Part shown: in pieces, positions 34,137 to 42,403 of the stretch
Numbering within the stretch: position 1 is the first letter of the stretch
Layout of the letters: every line of letters starts with the position of its first letter
Program-made: the position numbers and the translations under genes
Origin: Neobacillus cucumis
GTDB taxonomy: Bacteria > Bacillota > Bacilli > Bacillales > Cytobacillaceae
Direction: 5' to 3'
Length of the DNA stretch: 43,208 bases
Assembly (NCBI RefSeq): GCF_002860255.1
Contig: NZ_PGVE01000098.1
Span: forward strand, 1 to 43,208
Notes under the pieces: model-generated
What the model saw: only the letters and a program-made list of their open reading frames with translations
The model's database searches: none
Told to the model about the DNA's origin: nothing

Positions 34137-34859
34137 TTATCTCCAAAATCCTAGAATAGCAAGGATGATAACCGTTGCCCAGATTAATACTTTTATGGGG
34201 GATTGGAAGGAGACCTTTTTTCTTTGACTGCTGGCCCAAAATGTAGTGGTCTGGATAGAATCGGAAAGCTCTTTTTTATTAAAGTACGGAATGGCCCCCA
34301 CTAAAAAGCCGCCCAATAACCCAAATAGATGGGCGCTTACATTGATATTTGGCTGCAGGAAGGTCATGATTAAACTAACTGCACAGAGAACGAGGATAAT
34401 TTGACTGTTTTGTTGGGACATCATTCTCTTTCTAAAAATAATAATGGCTATATAATAGCCAAATAAGCCAAAAATCGCCCCGCTTGAGCCAACATGTGTA
34501 TAGGTTAATGGTTCGAGCAGCAATGTAGCCAAATTGGCAATAAATCCTGAAAAAAGATAAACGAATAGAAACTTGCCGCTCCCAAGCATGCGTTCTAATG
34601 CCGGTCCAAACAAAATTAGGGAGAAACTATTAAATAGCATATGTGAGAAACCGCTGTGCATAAAAGTAGGAGTGATTAATCTCCATACTTCTCCTTCCAT
34701 AATATAAAGATTAACACCAGAAAAATTTTCGAAGAACCAGTTGTTTGGGAATATAGGTAGAATGGTTAAAAGATATAATACTAAGTGGATCGTGACAATA
34801 ATAGAGACCATCGGATAAAAGCGGACAAATTCACGAAAGCTTTCAGTTCTGGTAAATAT
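34137..34859 (-). CDS. ydcA: Rhomboid-family intramembrane serine protease (YdcA), apparent ATA start
   Basis: This 240-residue membrane protein has rhomboid signatures: FSHMLFNSFSL (His and Asn of the HxxxN motif), the catalytic Ser in VGSSGAIFG, and the catalytic His in SAHLFGLLGG. Six membrane segments are visible. The first ATG (34811) lies directly at the first membrane helix and has no ribosome site. The frame stays open upstream, and a perfect AAAGGAGG (34868-34875 on the complement) lies 8 bases before an in-frame ATA (34857-34859). From there it reads FTRTESFREFVRFYP, the kind of N-terminal segment expected in the family. I therefore place the start at the ATA codon, with ATG 34811 as the fallback. 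Confidence 0.82.
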   Translation of the reverse strand: MFTRTESFREFVRFYPMVSIIVTIHLVLYLLTILPIFPNNWFFENFSGVNLYIMEGEVWRLITPTFMHSGFSHMLFNSFSLILFGPALERMLGSGKFLFVYLFSGFIANLATLLLEPLTYTHVGSSGAIFGLFGYYIAIIIFRKRMMSQQNSQIILVLCAVSLIMTFLQPNINVSAHLFGLLGGFLVGAIPYFNKKELSDSIQTTTFWASSQRKKVSFQSPIKVLIWATVIILAILGFWR

Positions 34860-34951
34860 GTGTAAAACCTCCTTTCCTATACATCTTAAACAGTTTTTTG
34901 GTCTTGTACACTATTATGCTAATAGTAAATTAAATAGAAGGATGAGAAACC

Positions 34952-35299
34952 ATGATTAAAGGAATCGGTATTGATATTATTGAACTCCAAAGGGTTCGGA
35001 ACATCATCAGCAGTCAGATTAAATTGGTTGATCGAATTTTAACTGAAAATGAAAAGAATAAGTATGAAGATTTATCGGATGCAAGAAAAGTGGAGTTTTT
35101 AGCCGGGAGATTTGCTGCAAAAGAGGCCTTTTCCAAAGCATTTGGCACTGGAATTGGTAGTGATTTATCCTTTTTAGATATCGAAATTGATACAGATGGG
35201 TATGGAAAACCTTTTTTTATAAAACCAAAGGTTCAGGCGCATTTGTCTATTTCTCATAGCAGGGAATATGCTGTTGCTCAAGTTGTCATTGAATATTAG
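34952..35299 (+). CDS. acpS: Holo-[acyl-carrier-protein] synthase
   Basis: This 115-residue enzyme moves 4'-phosphopantetheine from CoA to acyl carrier protein. GIGIDIIEL (4-12) holds the metal-binding Asp8, RFAAKEAFSKAFG (about 50-62) the catalytic Glu, and HLSISHSREYAVA near the end is typical. Length agrees with trimeric bacterial AcpS. The ATG is preceded by AAGGATGAG. It is divergent from the rhomboid gene, as in B. subtilis. Confidence 0.96.
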   Translation: MIKGIGIDIIELQRVRNIISSQIKLVDRILTENEKNKYEDLSDARKVEFLAGRFAAKEAFSKAFGTGIGSDLSFLDIEIDTDGYGKPFFIKPKVQAHLSISHSREYAVAQVVIEY

Positions 35300-35319
35300 A
35301 CTATCTGCCCTGCTATTTG

Positions 35320-35356
35320 ACCAAGGTCTTTATTTTTTAGAAAGGCTTGGTTTCTT
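35320..35356 (+). terminator. Probable terminator after acpS
   Basis: ACCAAG (35320-35325) with an adjacent CTTT pairs with AAAG and CTTGGT (35346-35351), followed by TTCTTGT. Confidence 0.45.
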
Positions 35357-35494
35357 GTAAGAATAATCCCCATGGTTGTCTCATATATTCATAGGGAAAT
35401 AGGAGAGACAAGGTCAGCTATGGTTGATAAGCCTGATTCCTGCCTTTCTCTTCTTTGATAATCATATGAAATGAGACAAGAAGGGGTTGAAGGA

Positions 35495-36514
35495 ATGAGG
35501 AAAAAGTTTTTGATGCTTATTACTGGGCTAATGGTTATTTTCGTGCTGGCTGCCTGTGGTTCAAAATCACAAGATGATGTGGTAAAAGAACTAAGAAGTA
35601 AGCAGAGTGACTTAACCAGCTATAAAGTAAATGCGAAAATGACGTTGAAAATGGGTTCGGATTCGCAGGTGTATAACGTGGAAATTTGGCACAAAGATCC
35701 TACGTTCTATCGTGTGAATTTAAAAAATGCAGAGAAAGATCAAAGTCAGATGATTCTCAGAAATAAAGAAGGCGTCTTTGTTCTAACACCGGCATTGAAC
35801 AAAAGCTTCCGATTTCAAAGCGACTGGCCGCAAAATAGCAGCCAAGCCTATTTGTATGAATCCTTAATTAAAGATATTGTCGCCGATAAAGAAGCCAAAT
35901 TTTCTTCCACAAAGGAATATTATATCTTTGAAACGAAAACTCGTTATCAAAACAATAGTATGCTCCCATTCCAAGAAATTAAGCTGAATAAAAGTGATTT
36001 ATCACCTGCGGTGGTAAAAGTGATGGATCCGGATCGAAATGCTCTTGTGACAGTTGAGTTTTCGAAGGTGAAATTTAATGCCAATTTTGATAAAGATGAT
36101 TTTGATATGAAAAAGAATATGACTCGGGCCCAGTTAAATTTACCAGCGATGGCTAACGGAAAAGATAAAGATCAATCTTTCTCTGTTAAGTATCCAACAT
36201 TTGAATTAAAAGGAACCAAGTTACTTGAAGAAAAGACAGTCAATATCGAGGATGGTAAGCGGGTGGTCCTCACCTACGACGGCAAAAAGTCTTATACACT
36301 TGTTCAGGAAAAGGTAACAACAAAGGTTGCATCTGCCAATCCAACTCTAATGGAGGGGGATATCGTTGATTTAGGTGCAACAATCGGGGCATTATCAGAT
36401 CATTCACTTTCTTGGTCACAAGGCGGTATCGATTATATGATTGCATCAAAAAATCTGACTAGAGATGAAATGGTTGAAGTGGCGAAATCTGTTCAAGGTG
36501 AAGCTGTTAAATAA
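35495..36514 (+). CDS. ydcC: Sporulation-associated lipoprotein YdcC
   Basis: This 339-residue lipoprotein has a basic N-terminus, a hydrophobic stretch and the lipobox LAAC (Cys21). The remainder is a beta-rich domain related to outer-membrane lipoprotein sorting (LolA-like) folds. Examples are WHKDPTFYRVNLKNAEKDQSQMILR and VKVMDPDRNALVTVEFSKVKFN. In B. subtilis, ydcC is expressed during sporulation. ATG at 35495 follows GAAGGGG by about 9 bases; an ATG eight codons upstream precedes that site. It is followed by a strong terminator, then alr. Confidence 0.87.
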   Translation: MRKKFLMLITGLMVIFVLAACGSKSQDDVVKELRSKQSDLTSYKVNAKMTLKMGSDSQVYNVEIWHKDPTFYRVNLKNAEKDQSQMILRNKEGVFVLTPALNKSFRFQSDWPQNSSQAYLYESLIKDIVADKEAKFSSTKEYYIFETKTRYQNNSMLPFQEIKLNKSDLSPAVVKVMDPDRNALVTVEFSKVKFNANFDKDDFDMKKNMTRAQLNLPAMANGKDKDQSFSVKYPTFELKGTKLLEEKTVNIEDGKRVVLTYDGKKSYTLVQEKVTTKVASANPTLMEGDIVDLGATIGALSDHSLSWSQGGIDYMIASKNLTRDEMVEVAKSVQGEAVK

Positions 36515-36520
36515 TTATCT

Positions 36521-36556
36521 AAACTAAAACAGGCCTAGTGCCTGTTTTTTAGTTTG
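36521..36556 (+). terminator. Terminator after ydcC
   Basis: AAACTAAAACAGGC (36521-36534) pairs with GCCTGTTTTTTAGTTT (36540-36555), ending in a T run. Confidence 0.85.
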
Positions 36557-36666
36557 AAAAGTAGTATGATATTTTTGTATGAAAAAAAGGGCTTCGGCTC
36601 TTAAGAATTATCATATTCCAATTTTGTGGTAAAATAAAAAATGCATTTTAATTAGGAAGTGGAAAG

Positions 36667-37839
36667 ATGGAAGAGCAAGGATATTTTTACCGAGATACAT
36701 GGGCAGAAATTGATCTGGATTGTATCGGGGAAAATGTCTCCGCTATAAAAAATCATTTACCAGAACAAGTGGAGATTATTGCAGTGGTAAAAGCAAATGC
36801 ATACGGCCATGGTGATGTTCAAGTGGCTAAAACCGCCCTTTCTGCGGGGGCCAGTTATCTTGCTGTTGCTATAATGGATGAAGCAATTGCTTTAAGACAA
36901 AAAGGCATTGATGCGCCTATTTTGGTCTTAGGGGTAACCCGGCCAGAGGATGTTCAAGTTGCGGCAAAATTTAATATTGCCCTTACAGTTTTTCAAAAGG
37001 AATGGCTTCAGGAAGCTCAAAAACATTTGGCTGATGGTGATAGAGTTTCTCTGCATATCAAAGTGGATACGGGCATGGGGAGACTCGGCGTACGTACCCG
37101 TGATGAATTATCGACCGTTGAACAATTCATTTTAGGGGATCGTCGGTTTAATTTTGAAGGGATTTTTACTCATTTTGCCACAGCAGATGAACAAGACATC
37201 AGTTATTTCGAGCAACAGTTAGCATTATTTGAGGATATGTTAAAGGTGTTAACGAAGCGGCCAAAGTATATTCATTCCAGCAATAGTGCGGCTGCCATAA
37301 GATTTCCTAATGCTTATTTTAATGCAGTTCGAGTTGGGATTGCAATGTATGGTCTGACTCCATCTCTTGCCATGGAAAAAGAAATTCCCTTTCCTTTAAA
37401 GGAGGCTTTTTCACTGCAAACAAGGCTTGTCCATGTAAAGCAGCTGAAAGAAGGGGATAAGGTTAGCTATGGGGCTACCTATGAAAGTAATGAAGGTGAA
37501 TGGATTGGGACGATCCCAATTGGCTATGCAGATGGATGGATTCGCAGGCTGCAAGGTCAAGAGGTGTTAGTGAATGGAAGGCGTTCGCCAATCGTCGGCA
37601 GAATTTGTATGGATCAATGTATGGTACATCTTCCTTCCAAATTACCTATTGGAACAATCGTTACGTTAATTGGGCGGCAGGGGGAGCAATTTATTTCTGT
37701 CAATGAGGTGGCTGCGAAGCTTGAAACCATTAACTATGAAGTCCCATGCATCATTACCAATCGTGTTCCAAGGCTTTATAAAAAGTCGGGTAAAATTGTC
37801 GACTTAAAAAATGACGTTCTTAGAAATTCAATGGCGTAA
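36667..37839 (+). CDS. alr: Alanine racemase
   Basis: This 390-residue PLP enzyme makes D-alanine for the cell wall. VVKANAYGHG (40-49) carries the PLP lysine Lys42. KVDTGMGRLGV (about 136-146) and the SYGATY segment near 266-271 with the catalytic Tyr are present, as is GRICMDQCMV. Length matches B. subtilis Alr (389). It provides the substrate for Ddl, encoded about 20 kb upstream. The order ydcC-alr-ndoAI-ndoA is conserved. Confidence 0.97.
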   Translation: MEEQGYFYRDTWAEIDLDCIGENVSAIKNHLPEQVEIIAVVKANAYGHGDVQVAKTALSAGASYLAVAIMDEAIALRQKGIDAPILVLGVTRPEDVQVAAKFNIALTVFQKEWLQEAQKHLADGDRVSLHIKVDTGMGRLGVRTRDELSTVEQFILGDRRFNFEGIFTHFATADEQDISYFEQQLALFEDMLKVLTKRPKYIHSSNSAAAIRFPNAYFNAVRVGIAMYGLTPSLAMEKEIPFPLKEAFSLQTRLVHVKQLKEGDKVSYGATYESNEGEWIGTIPIGYADGWIRRLQGQEVLVNGRRSPIVGRICMDQCMVHLPSKLPIGTIVTLIGRQGEQFISVNEVAAKLETINYEVPCIITNRVPRLYKKSGKIVDLKNDVLRNSMA

Positions 37840-38104
37840 ATAAGGAATTTTGAACATAATTATGATATTGCGGTAAATTGTGCATAAAAGCATCTTTAAT
37901 TGGCTTATAATACAGTAGAATTATATTTAGTCTATGAATTAGGCTTGATTAGTGTTATTATTAAATATGGTACAGTATTAAATTTAAAACTCGCTTTTGA
38001 CTTCTTCCAGGAGGACGTAAACAGAAGTGCAGTTAAATTTAAGCACAGAATGAAATTCTGGTTAGATAAAAAATGGTGTGTAGTGATGGTGGAGGTGTAT
38101 GTTT

Positions 38105-38386
38105 GTGTCTGAAACTGGCGCAACTACGGAAATCTTAGTAAAGTTACCGCAACATCTTTTAACAGAGTTAGATGGCTTCGTTAAGCAAGAGAATGGAAAT
38201 CGCAGTGAATTTATTTATCAAGCAACAAAAATGTATTTACGCGAACGGAAAAAGAGACAAATTCGCGAGTCGATGAGACGTGGATACATGGAAATGGCAA
38301 AGATTAATCTTAGAATTGCATCAGAAGCATTTTTAGCAGAATATGAGGCAGAACACACAGTTGAACGTCTTGTAAGCGGAGGATAA
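38105..38386 (+). CDS. ndoAI: Antitoxin EndoAI (MazE-like)
   Basis: This 93-residue ribbon-helix-helix protein neutralises the RNase EndoA and represses their operon. EILVKLPQHLLTELDG is the RHH strand and helix; the C-terminal MRRGYMEMAKINLRIASEAF to ERLVSGG part wraps the toxin and closely matches B. subtilis EndoAI. GTG at 38105 was chosen because GGAGGTG (38091-38097) lies 7 bases upstream and homologues start MSE; ATG at 38099 is too close to that site. The toxin gene begins 4 bases after the stop. Confidence 0.94.
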   Translation: MSETGATTEILVKLPQHLLTELDGFVKQENGNRSEFIYQATKMYLRERKKRQIRESMRRGYMEMAKINLRIASEAFLAEYEAEHTVERLVSGG

Positions 38387-38390
38387 TCCT

Positions 38391-38741
38391 TTGATTGTCA
38401 AGCGTGGTGACGTTTATTTTGCGGACCTATCCCCAGTTGTTGGTTCTGAACAAGGCGGCGTCCGACCTGTACTTGTCATCCAAAACGACATCGGGAATCG
38501 GTTTAGTCCCACAGTGATTGTTGCAGCGATTACAGCTCAAATTCAAAAAGCAAAGCTTCCTACTCATGTAGAAATTGATGCGAAGCGCTACGGATTTGAA
38601 CGTGACTCGGTCATTCTGTTAGAGCAAATTCGTACAATTGATAAGCAGCGGTTAACCGATAAAATTACCCATCTCGATGACGAAATGATGGAAAAAGTGG
38701 ATGAAGCCCTACAGGTAAGTTTAGGTCTCATCGAATTTTAG
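38391..38741 (+). CDS. ndoA: mRNA interferase EndoA (MazF family toxin)
   Basis: This 116-residue endoribonuclease cleaves mRNA; B. subtilis EndoA cuts at UACAU. MIVKRGDVYFADLSPVVGSE is almost invariant in the family, and the catalytic Arg25 (GGVRPVLVIQND) and Thr48 (AAITAQ) are both present. The start is TTG, with GGAGG about 7 bases upstream, at the end of the antitoxin gene. Two terminators follow. In B. subtilis rsbR comes next; here the tex gene does. Confidence 0.96.
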   Translation: MIVKRGDVYFADLSPVVGSEQGGVRPVLVIQNDIGNRFSPTVIVAAITAQIQKAKLPTHVEIDAKRYGFERDSVILLEQIRTIDKQRLTDKITHLDDEMMEKVDEALQVSLGLIEF

Positions 38742-38749
38742 TTTAAAGT

Positions 38750-38774
38750 ACGCTCTTTTAAAGAGCGTTTTTTC
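38750..38774 (+). terminator. Terminator after ndoA
   Basis: ACGCTCTTT (38750-38758) pairs with AAAGAGCGT (38760-38768), followed by TTTTTC. Confidence 0.8.
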
Positions 38775-38808
38775 ATACATATCCTGTCTCATGATTTTTC
38801 TGCCAATT

Positions 38809-38840
38809 AGCAAGCTACTCTTAGCTTGCTTTTCTTTTTG
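38809..38840 (+). terminator. Second terminator between ndoA and tex
   Basis: AGCAAGCTA (38809-38817) pairs with TAGCTTGCT (38822-38830), followed by TTTCTTTTT. This second strong terminator, 35 bases after the first, could be the relic 3' end of a lost gene. Confidence 0.75.
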
Positions 38841-38920
38841 CTTGGAGAACATGTGGTCTTTGATGAAACCTTTACATTAATTTGATAAAATGAAATGAAA
38901 AAAGGATGGAGGATTGTTTT

Positions 38921-41092
38921 GTGAATGATACAGTCGTAAAAGATGATCAGCTCTTAGGAAAAATAGCAGCAGAGCTTTCAATTTCCCATAAACAAGTGAA
39001 AAGTGTTATCTCATTGCTAGATGAGGGAAACACAGTCCCTTTTATTGCACGTTATAGAAAAGAAATGACTGGTGCCCTTGATGAAGTTCAGATTCGTTCA
39101 ATTTTAGAACGCTGGCAGTATATTCAAAACCTTGAACAAAGAAAAGAAGAAGTAATTCGTATTATTGAAGAACAAGGGAAGTTAACTGATGAATTAAGTA
39201 AGGCGATTACGAAGGCTGAAAAACTTCAAGAGGTTGAAGATTTATATCGGCCTTATAAACAAAAAAGAAGAACCAAGGCCACTGTGGCAAAAGAAAAAGG
39301 ACTAGAACCATTTGCTGAATGGCTGATGACTTTTCCTAAAGACAGCATTGAGCAAAAGGCTAAAGAGTTCCTGTCTGAAGAAAAACAAGTTCTTTCCATT
39401 GAGGATGCTATTGCAGGTGCAAAGGACATCATTGCTGAAATGGTTTCTGATGATGCCGAAGGACGCAAATGGATTCGTAGAGAAACGTTTAAATCTGGTA
39501 CCGTATCATCTGCTGTGAAAGATGCAGACAAAGATGAGAAAAATGTCTATGAAATGTACTATGAATATGAAGAACCTGTAAATAAAATTGTTCCACACCG
39601 GATTCTTGCCTTGAATCGTGGTGAAAAAGAAGATATTTTGCGCGTTTCGATTAAAATCAACGCTGAAATGATCATGGCCTATCTGTCGCGCAAATGGATA
39701 CGCGTCCAGCATTCCCCTGCCGCCCCGATTGTTCAAGAAGCGATAGAGGATGGTTATAAAAGATTGATTCAGCCATCTATCGAACGAGAAATTCGTGCTG
39801 AATTAACGGAAAAAGCGGAAGAGCAAGCCATACATATATTCTCTGAAAACCTGCGTAATTTGTTGCTGCAGCCCCCTTTAAAAGGGAAAGTAGTGATAGG
39901 TGTTGATCCGGCCTATCGGACAGGCTGTAAATTGGCGGTTGTTGATGAAACGGGGAAAGTATTAAAGATAGATGTGATTTATCCCCATCCACCTGTATCG
40001 AAAACAAAAGAAGCGCGTGAGAAGTTTATCAACATTCTGCGTGAATATAAAGTAGAAATGGCTGCCATCGGGAACGGTACTGCTTCTAGGGAAACAGAAC
40101 AATTCGTCGCTGATATTTTAAAAGAAATGGATAAAGAAATCTTCTATTTAATCGTTAATGAAGCTGGTGCGAGTGTTTACTCTGCTTCTGACATTGCGAG
40201 AGAAGAATTTCCGAATTTCCAAGTGGAGGAAAGAAGTGCGGTTTCCATCGCACGGCGCCTGCAAGACCCTTTAGCAGAATTGGTTAAAATAGATCCGAAA
40301 TCAGTAGGGGTTGGCCAGTACCAGCATGATGTATCACAGAAACGCCTATCGGAATCGCTGCATTTTGTGGTGGAAACAGCAGTTAACCAAGTGGGGGTCA
40401 ATGTTAATACCGCTTCCTCTTCCTTATTACAATATGTTGCAGGATTAAATAAAACAGCAGCAAATAATATTGTCAAAAAACGTGAGGAGGAAGGAAAGTT
40501 TACGAGCAGGACGGAATTAAAAAAGGTCCCTCGTTTAGGTGCGAAAACCTACGAACAGGCAATTGGTTTCCTTCGTGTGATCGATGGAAAACAACCGCTT
40601 GATCGGACAGGAATTCATCCTGAAAATTACGGTGAAGTTAAAAAGTTGTTATCTAGTCTAGGCTTTACTGTAAATGACATAGGAACAGAAGAGTTAAAGA
40701 AGGCCCTTAATGGACTGGATTTAAAATCAGTTTCTCTGGAGTTGGCTATTGGAGAGCTAACTTTAAAAGATATTATTGATGCTTTAGTAAGACCGGAACG
40801 AGATCCGCGGGATGATTTACCCCGCCCGCTGCTAAAAAAAGATGTCTTAAAACTAGAAGACTTAAAAGCAGGAATGGAGCTGCAAGGCACCGTCCGGAAT
40901 GTTGTTGATTTTGGTGCATTTGTTGATATTGGTGTAAAACAAGATGGGCTTGTTCATATATCTAAGCTCAGCAATCGTTTTGTAAAACATCCTTTGGATA
41001 TTGTTTCAGTAGGTGATGTCGTTACGGTTTGGGTGGACTCTGTTGATATGAAAAAGGGCCGTGTGGCATTGACTATGCTGCCGTCATCTTAA
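38921..41092 (+). CDS. tex: Tex family RNA-binding transcription accessory protein
   Basis: This 723-residue protein (YdcI in B. subtilis) matches Tex, a nucleic-acid-binding protein linked to transcription. The N-terminal helical domain has VPFIARYRKEMTGALDEVQIR. A YqgF/RNase H-like domain (GVDPAYRTGCKLAVVDETG) lies around 330-450. Helix-hairpin-helix motifs (VGVNVNTASSSLLQYVAGL, LGAKTYEQAIGFLRV) follow, then a C-terminal S1 domain (GTVRNVVDFGAFVDIGVKQDGLVHIS). GTG at 38921 has ATGGAGG 8 bases upstream; ATG at 38906 is part of that site. Confidence 0.95.
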   Translation: MNDTVVKDDQLLGKIAAELSISHKQVKSVISLLDEGNTVPFIARYRKEMTGALDEVQIRSILERWQYIQNLEQRKEEVIRIIEEQGKLTDELSKAITKAEKLQEVEDLYRPYKQKRRTKATVAKEKGLEPFAEWLMTFPKDSIEQKAKEFLSEEKQVLSIEDAIAGAKDIIAEMVSDDAEGRKWIRRETFKSGTVSSAVKDADKDEKNVYEMYYEYEEPVNKIVPHRILALNRGEKEDILRVSIKINAEMIMAYLSRKWIRVQHSPAAPIVQEAIEDGYKRLIQPSIEREIRAELTEKAEEQAIHIFSENLRNLLLQPPLKGKVVIGVDPAYRTGCKLAVVDETGKVLKIDVIYPHPPVSKTKEAREKFINILREYKVEMAAIGNGTASRETEQFVADILKEMDKEIFYLIVNEAGASVYSASDIAREEFPNFQVEERSAVSIARRLQDPLAELVKIDPKSVGVGQYQHDVSQKRLSESLHFVVETAVNQVGVNVNTASSSLLQYVAGLNKTAANNIVKKREEEGKFTSRTELKKVPRLGAKTYEQAIGFLRVIDGKQPLDRTGIHPENYGEVKKLLSSLGFTVNDIGTEELKKALNGLDLKSVSLELAIGELTLKDIIDALVRPERDPRDDLPRPLLKKDVLKLEDLKAGMELQGTVRNVVDFGAFVDIGVKQDGLVHISKLSNRFVKHPLDIVSVGDVVTVWVDSVDMKKGRVALTMLPSS

Positions 41093-41100
41093 GTTTTGAA

Positions 41101-41138
41101 AGCGCCTGGTCTAGAGACAGGGTCAGTCTACAGGCGCT
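41101..41138. terminator. Hairpin downstream of tex
   Basis: AGCGCCTG (41101-41108) pairs with CAGGCGCT (41131-41138). It has no T run on the plus strand (ATAAAAG follows). On the minus strand it lies after cmpA. Confidence 0.5.
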
Positions 41139-41150
41139 ATAAAAGTTAGA

Positions 41151-41178
41151 CACTGCTTTTAGGAGCAGTGTTTTTTTC
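41151..41178 (+). terminator. Terminator of tex, inside the 3' end of cmpA
   Basis: CACTGCT (41151-41157) pairs with AGCAGTG (41164-41170), followed by seven T residues and C. It overlaps the last codons of cmpA on the other strand, where the T run encodes part of the KKHCS end. Confidence 0.8.
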
Positions 41179-41272
41179 TGTAAAAAAACCAGCACTGGTT
41201 CAACAGCTTTATTTGATAGCGGTCCTTCTCATAGAAAGCCCTTTTCATTTGGTTTTGCAACCAAGTCGGCAT
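41159..41272 (-). CDS. cmpA: Cortex morphogenetic protein CmpA
   Basis: This 37-codon gene reads MPTWLQNQMKRAFYEKDRYQ from the start and ends FFYRKKHCS, closely matching the 37-residue B. subtilis CmpA from memory. CmpA works in the mother cell as an adaptor in a checkpoint of spore envelope assembly, promoting SpoIVA degradation by ClpXP in defective cells. ATG at 41272 has GGGAGG 9 bases upstream. Its place between tex and ydcK on the opposite strand agrees with B. subtilis. It is easily missed because of its size. Confidence 0.93.
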   Translation of the reverse strand: MPTWLQNQMKRAFYEKDRYQIKLLNQCWFFYRKKHCS

Positions 41273-41370
41273 AGTGTAAAACCTCCCGAAAAGTTCATCA
41301 TTCATTAAGGGTATATACAATATATGCTATAATAGGTTGTCACGTTCGCTAGAAAGTGAGGAACTGTAAA

Positions 41371-41841
41371 ATGGAGCAGCGGGAACTTCAATTATTAGTT
41401 GAAAAGATATCTCTTGATTTCTTTGGGAGGCACTTTTTACATATGGCTTTGTTTAATCCAAGATTACGATCAACTGGGGGAAGATATCTTTTAGGTACTC
41501 ATAATATTGAAATCAATAAAAAGTATCTAGAGCAACTGGGGGAAGAGGAATTAATCGGCATTATAAAGCATGAGCTGTGTCATTACCATCTTCATCTTGA
41601 AGGCAGGGGTTATCAGCACAAGGATCAAGACTTTAAGCTTTTATTACAGAAAGTAGGTGCACCTCGTTTCTGTAATCAGCTTCCTGAAAGAACAGCCAAA
41701 CGAACATCGAAAAGAATACTTATTTATCAATGTACAAACTGTAAACTTACCTATAAAAGAAGAAGAAGTATTAATACCTCAAGATATGTATGTGGGAAGT
41801 GCCGAGGGAAATTATCAAAAGTTAAAGAGATGGAATTATAA
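41371..41841 (+). CDS. ydcK: SprT-like zinc metalloprotease-fold protein YdcK
   Basis: This 156-residue protein has the SprT-like zinc site HELCH (67-71) with a further YHLHLEGRGYQHKDQDFK segment. At the C-terminus a zinc ribbon is formed by YQCTNCKLTYKR and YVCGKCRGKL. SprT/Spartan relatives in eukaryotes cut DNA-protein crosslinks; the bacterial role is unknown. ATG at 41371 follows GTGAGG by about 9 bases; an ATG five codons upstream is not favoured. It precedes the tRNA cluster, as in B. subtilis. Confidence 0.9.
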   Translation: MEQRELQLLVEKISLDFFGRHFLHMALFNPRLRSTGGRYLLGTHNIEINKKYLEQLGEEELIGIIKHELCHYHLHLEGRGYQHKDQDFKLLLQKVGAPRFCNQLPERTAKRTSKRILIYQCTNCKLTYKRRRSINTSRYVCGKCRGKLSKVKEMEL

Positions 41842-41882
41842 ATGAGTGATAATTTGGAAATAATCTTTATGTAAAAATAATG

Positions 41883-41911
41883 TTGACTTTATAGTTGAAG
41901 GTCTATATAAT
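41883..41911 (+). promoter_or_regulatory. Promoter of the tRNA cluster
   Basis: TTGACT (41883-41888) and a perfect TATAAT (41906-41911) are spaced by 17 bases, some 50 bases before the first tRNA. Confidence 0.8.
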
Positions 41912-41963
41912 GTAAAGAGTCGACAGGGCGAGCGCCTTAGAGACAAGCATTATTGATGATTAT

Positions 41964-42038
41964 TCCGCAGTAGCTCAGTGGTAGAGCTATCGGCTGTTAA
42001 CCGATCGGTCGTAGGTTCGAGTCCTACCTGCGGAGCCA
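41964..42038 (+). tRNA. tRNA-Asn (GTT)
   Basis: TCCGCAG pairs with CTGCGGA in the acceptor stem; the anticodon loop CTGTTAA gives GTT; TTCGAGT T-loop; CCA is encoded. First gene of the cluster. Confidence 0.97.
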
Positions 42039-42045
42039 TTTATAT

Positions 42046-42136
42046 GGGGAAGTACTCAAGAGGCTGAAGAGGCGCCCCTGCTAAGGGTGTAGGTCGGTTA
42101 ACCGGCGCGAGGGTTCAAATCCCTCCTTCTCCGCCA
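42046..42136 (+). tRNA. tRNA-Ser (GCT)
   Basis: Acceptor GGGGAAG pairs with CTTCTCC; loop CTGCTAA gives anticodon GCT; a long variable arm (around GTAGGTCGGTTAACCGGC) fits a class II tRNA; CCA is encoded. Confidence 0.97.
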
Positions 42137-42147
42137 TATAATAGTTT

Positions 42148-42219
42148 GGCCCCTTGGTCAAGCGGTTAAGACACCGCCCTTTCACGGCGGTAACACGGGT
42201 TCGAATCCCGTAGGGGTCA
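42148..42219 (+). tRNA. tRNA-Glu (TTC)
   Basis: Acceptor GGCCCCT pairs with AGGGGTC; loop CTTTCAC gives anticodon TTC; CCA is not encoded, unlike its neighbours. Confidence 0.95.
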
Positions 42220-42276
42220 TCAGGGACGGGGAGTGACGTTGTTTCATTTCCTGTTTCTTAATCTTATAAACATTAT

Positions 42277-42351
42277 TGGGCTATAGCCAAGCGGTAAGGC
42301 ATCGCACTTTGACTGCGACATGCGTTGGTTCGAATCCAGCTAGCCCAGCCA
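42277..42351 (+). tRNA. tRNA-Gln (TTG)
   Basis: Acceptor TGGGCTA pairs with TAGCCCA; loop CTTTGAC gives anticodon TTG; CCA is encoded. Confidence 0.96.
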
Positions 42352-42360
42352 TTTTGTTTG

Positions 42361-42403
42361 GGTAACAACATTTCTACGAGCCATTAGCTCAGTCGGTAGA
42401 GCA
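42361..42403 (+). repeat. 5' fragment of tRNA-Lys with upstream flank (direct repeat copy 1)
   Basis: These 43 bases are repeated exactly at 42504-42546. They hold 17 bases of upstream flank and the first 26 bases of tRNA-Lys (42378-42403: acceptor 5' strand and the whole D arm). The sequence then departs from a tRNA, with no anticodon arm, so this copy is not functional. Confidence 0.9.

Noticed and set aside
37900..38112. Small plus-strand reading frame before ndoAI
   Set aside because: It has no ribosome binding site, runs into the antitoxin start in another frame and has no family resemblance; taken as leader sequence.
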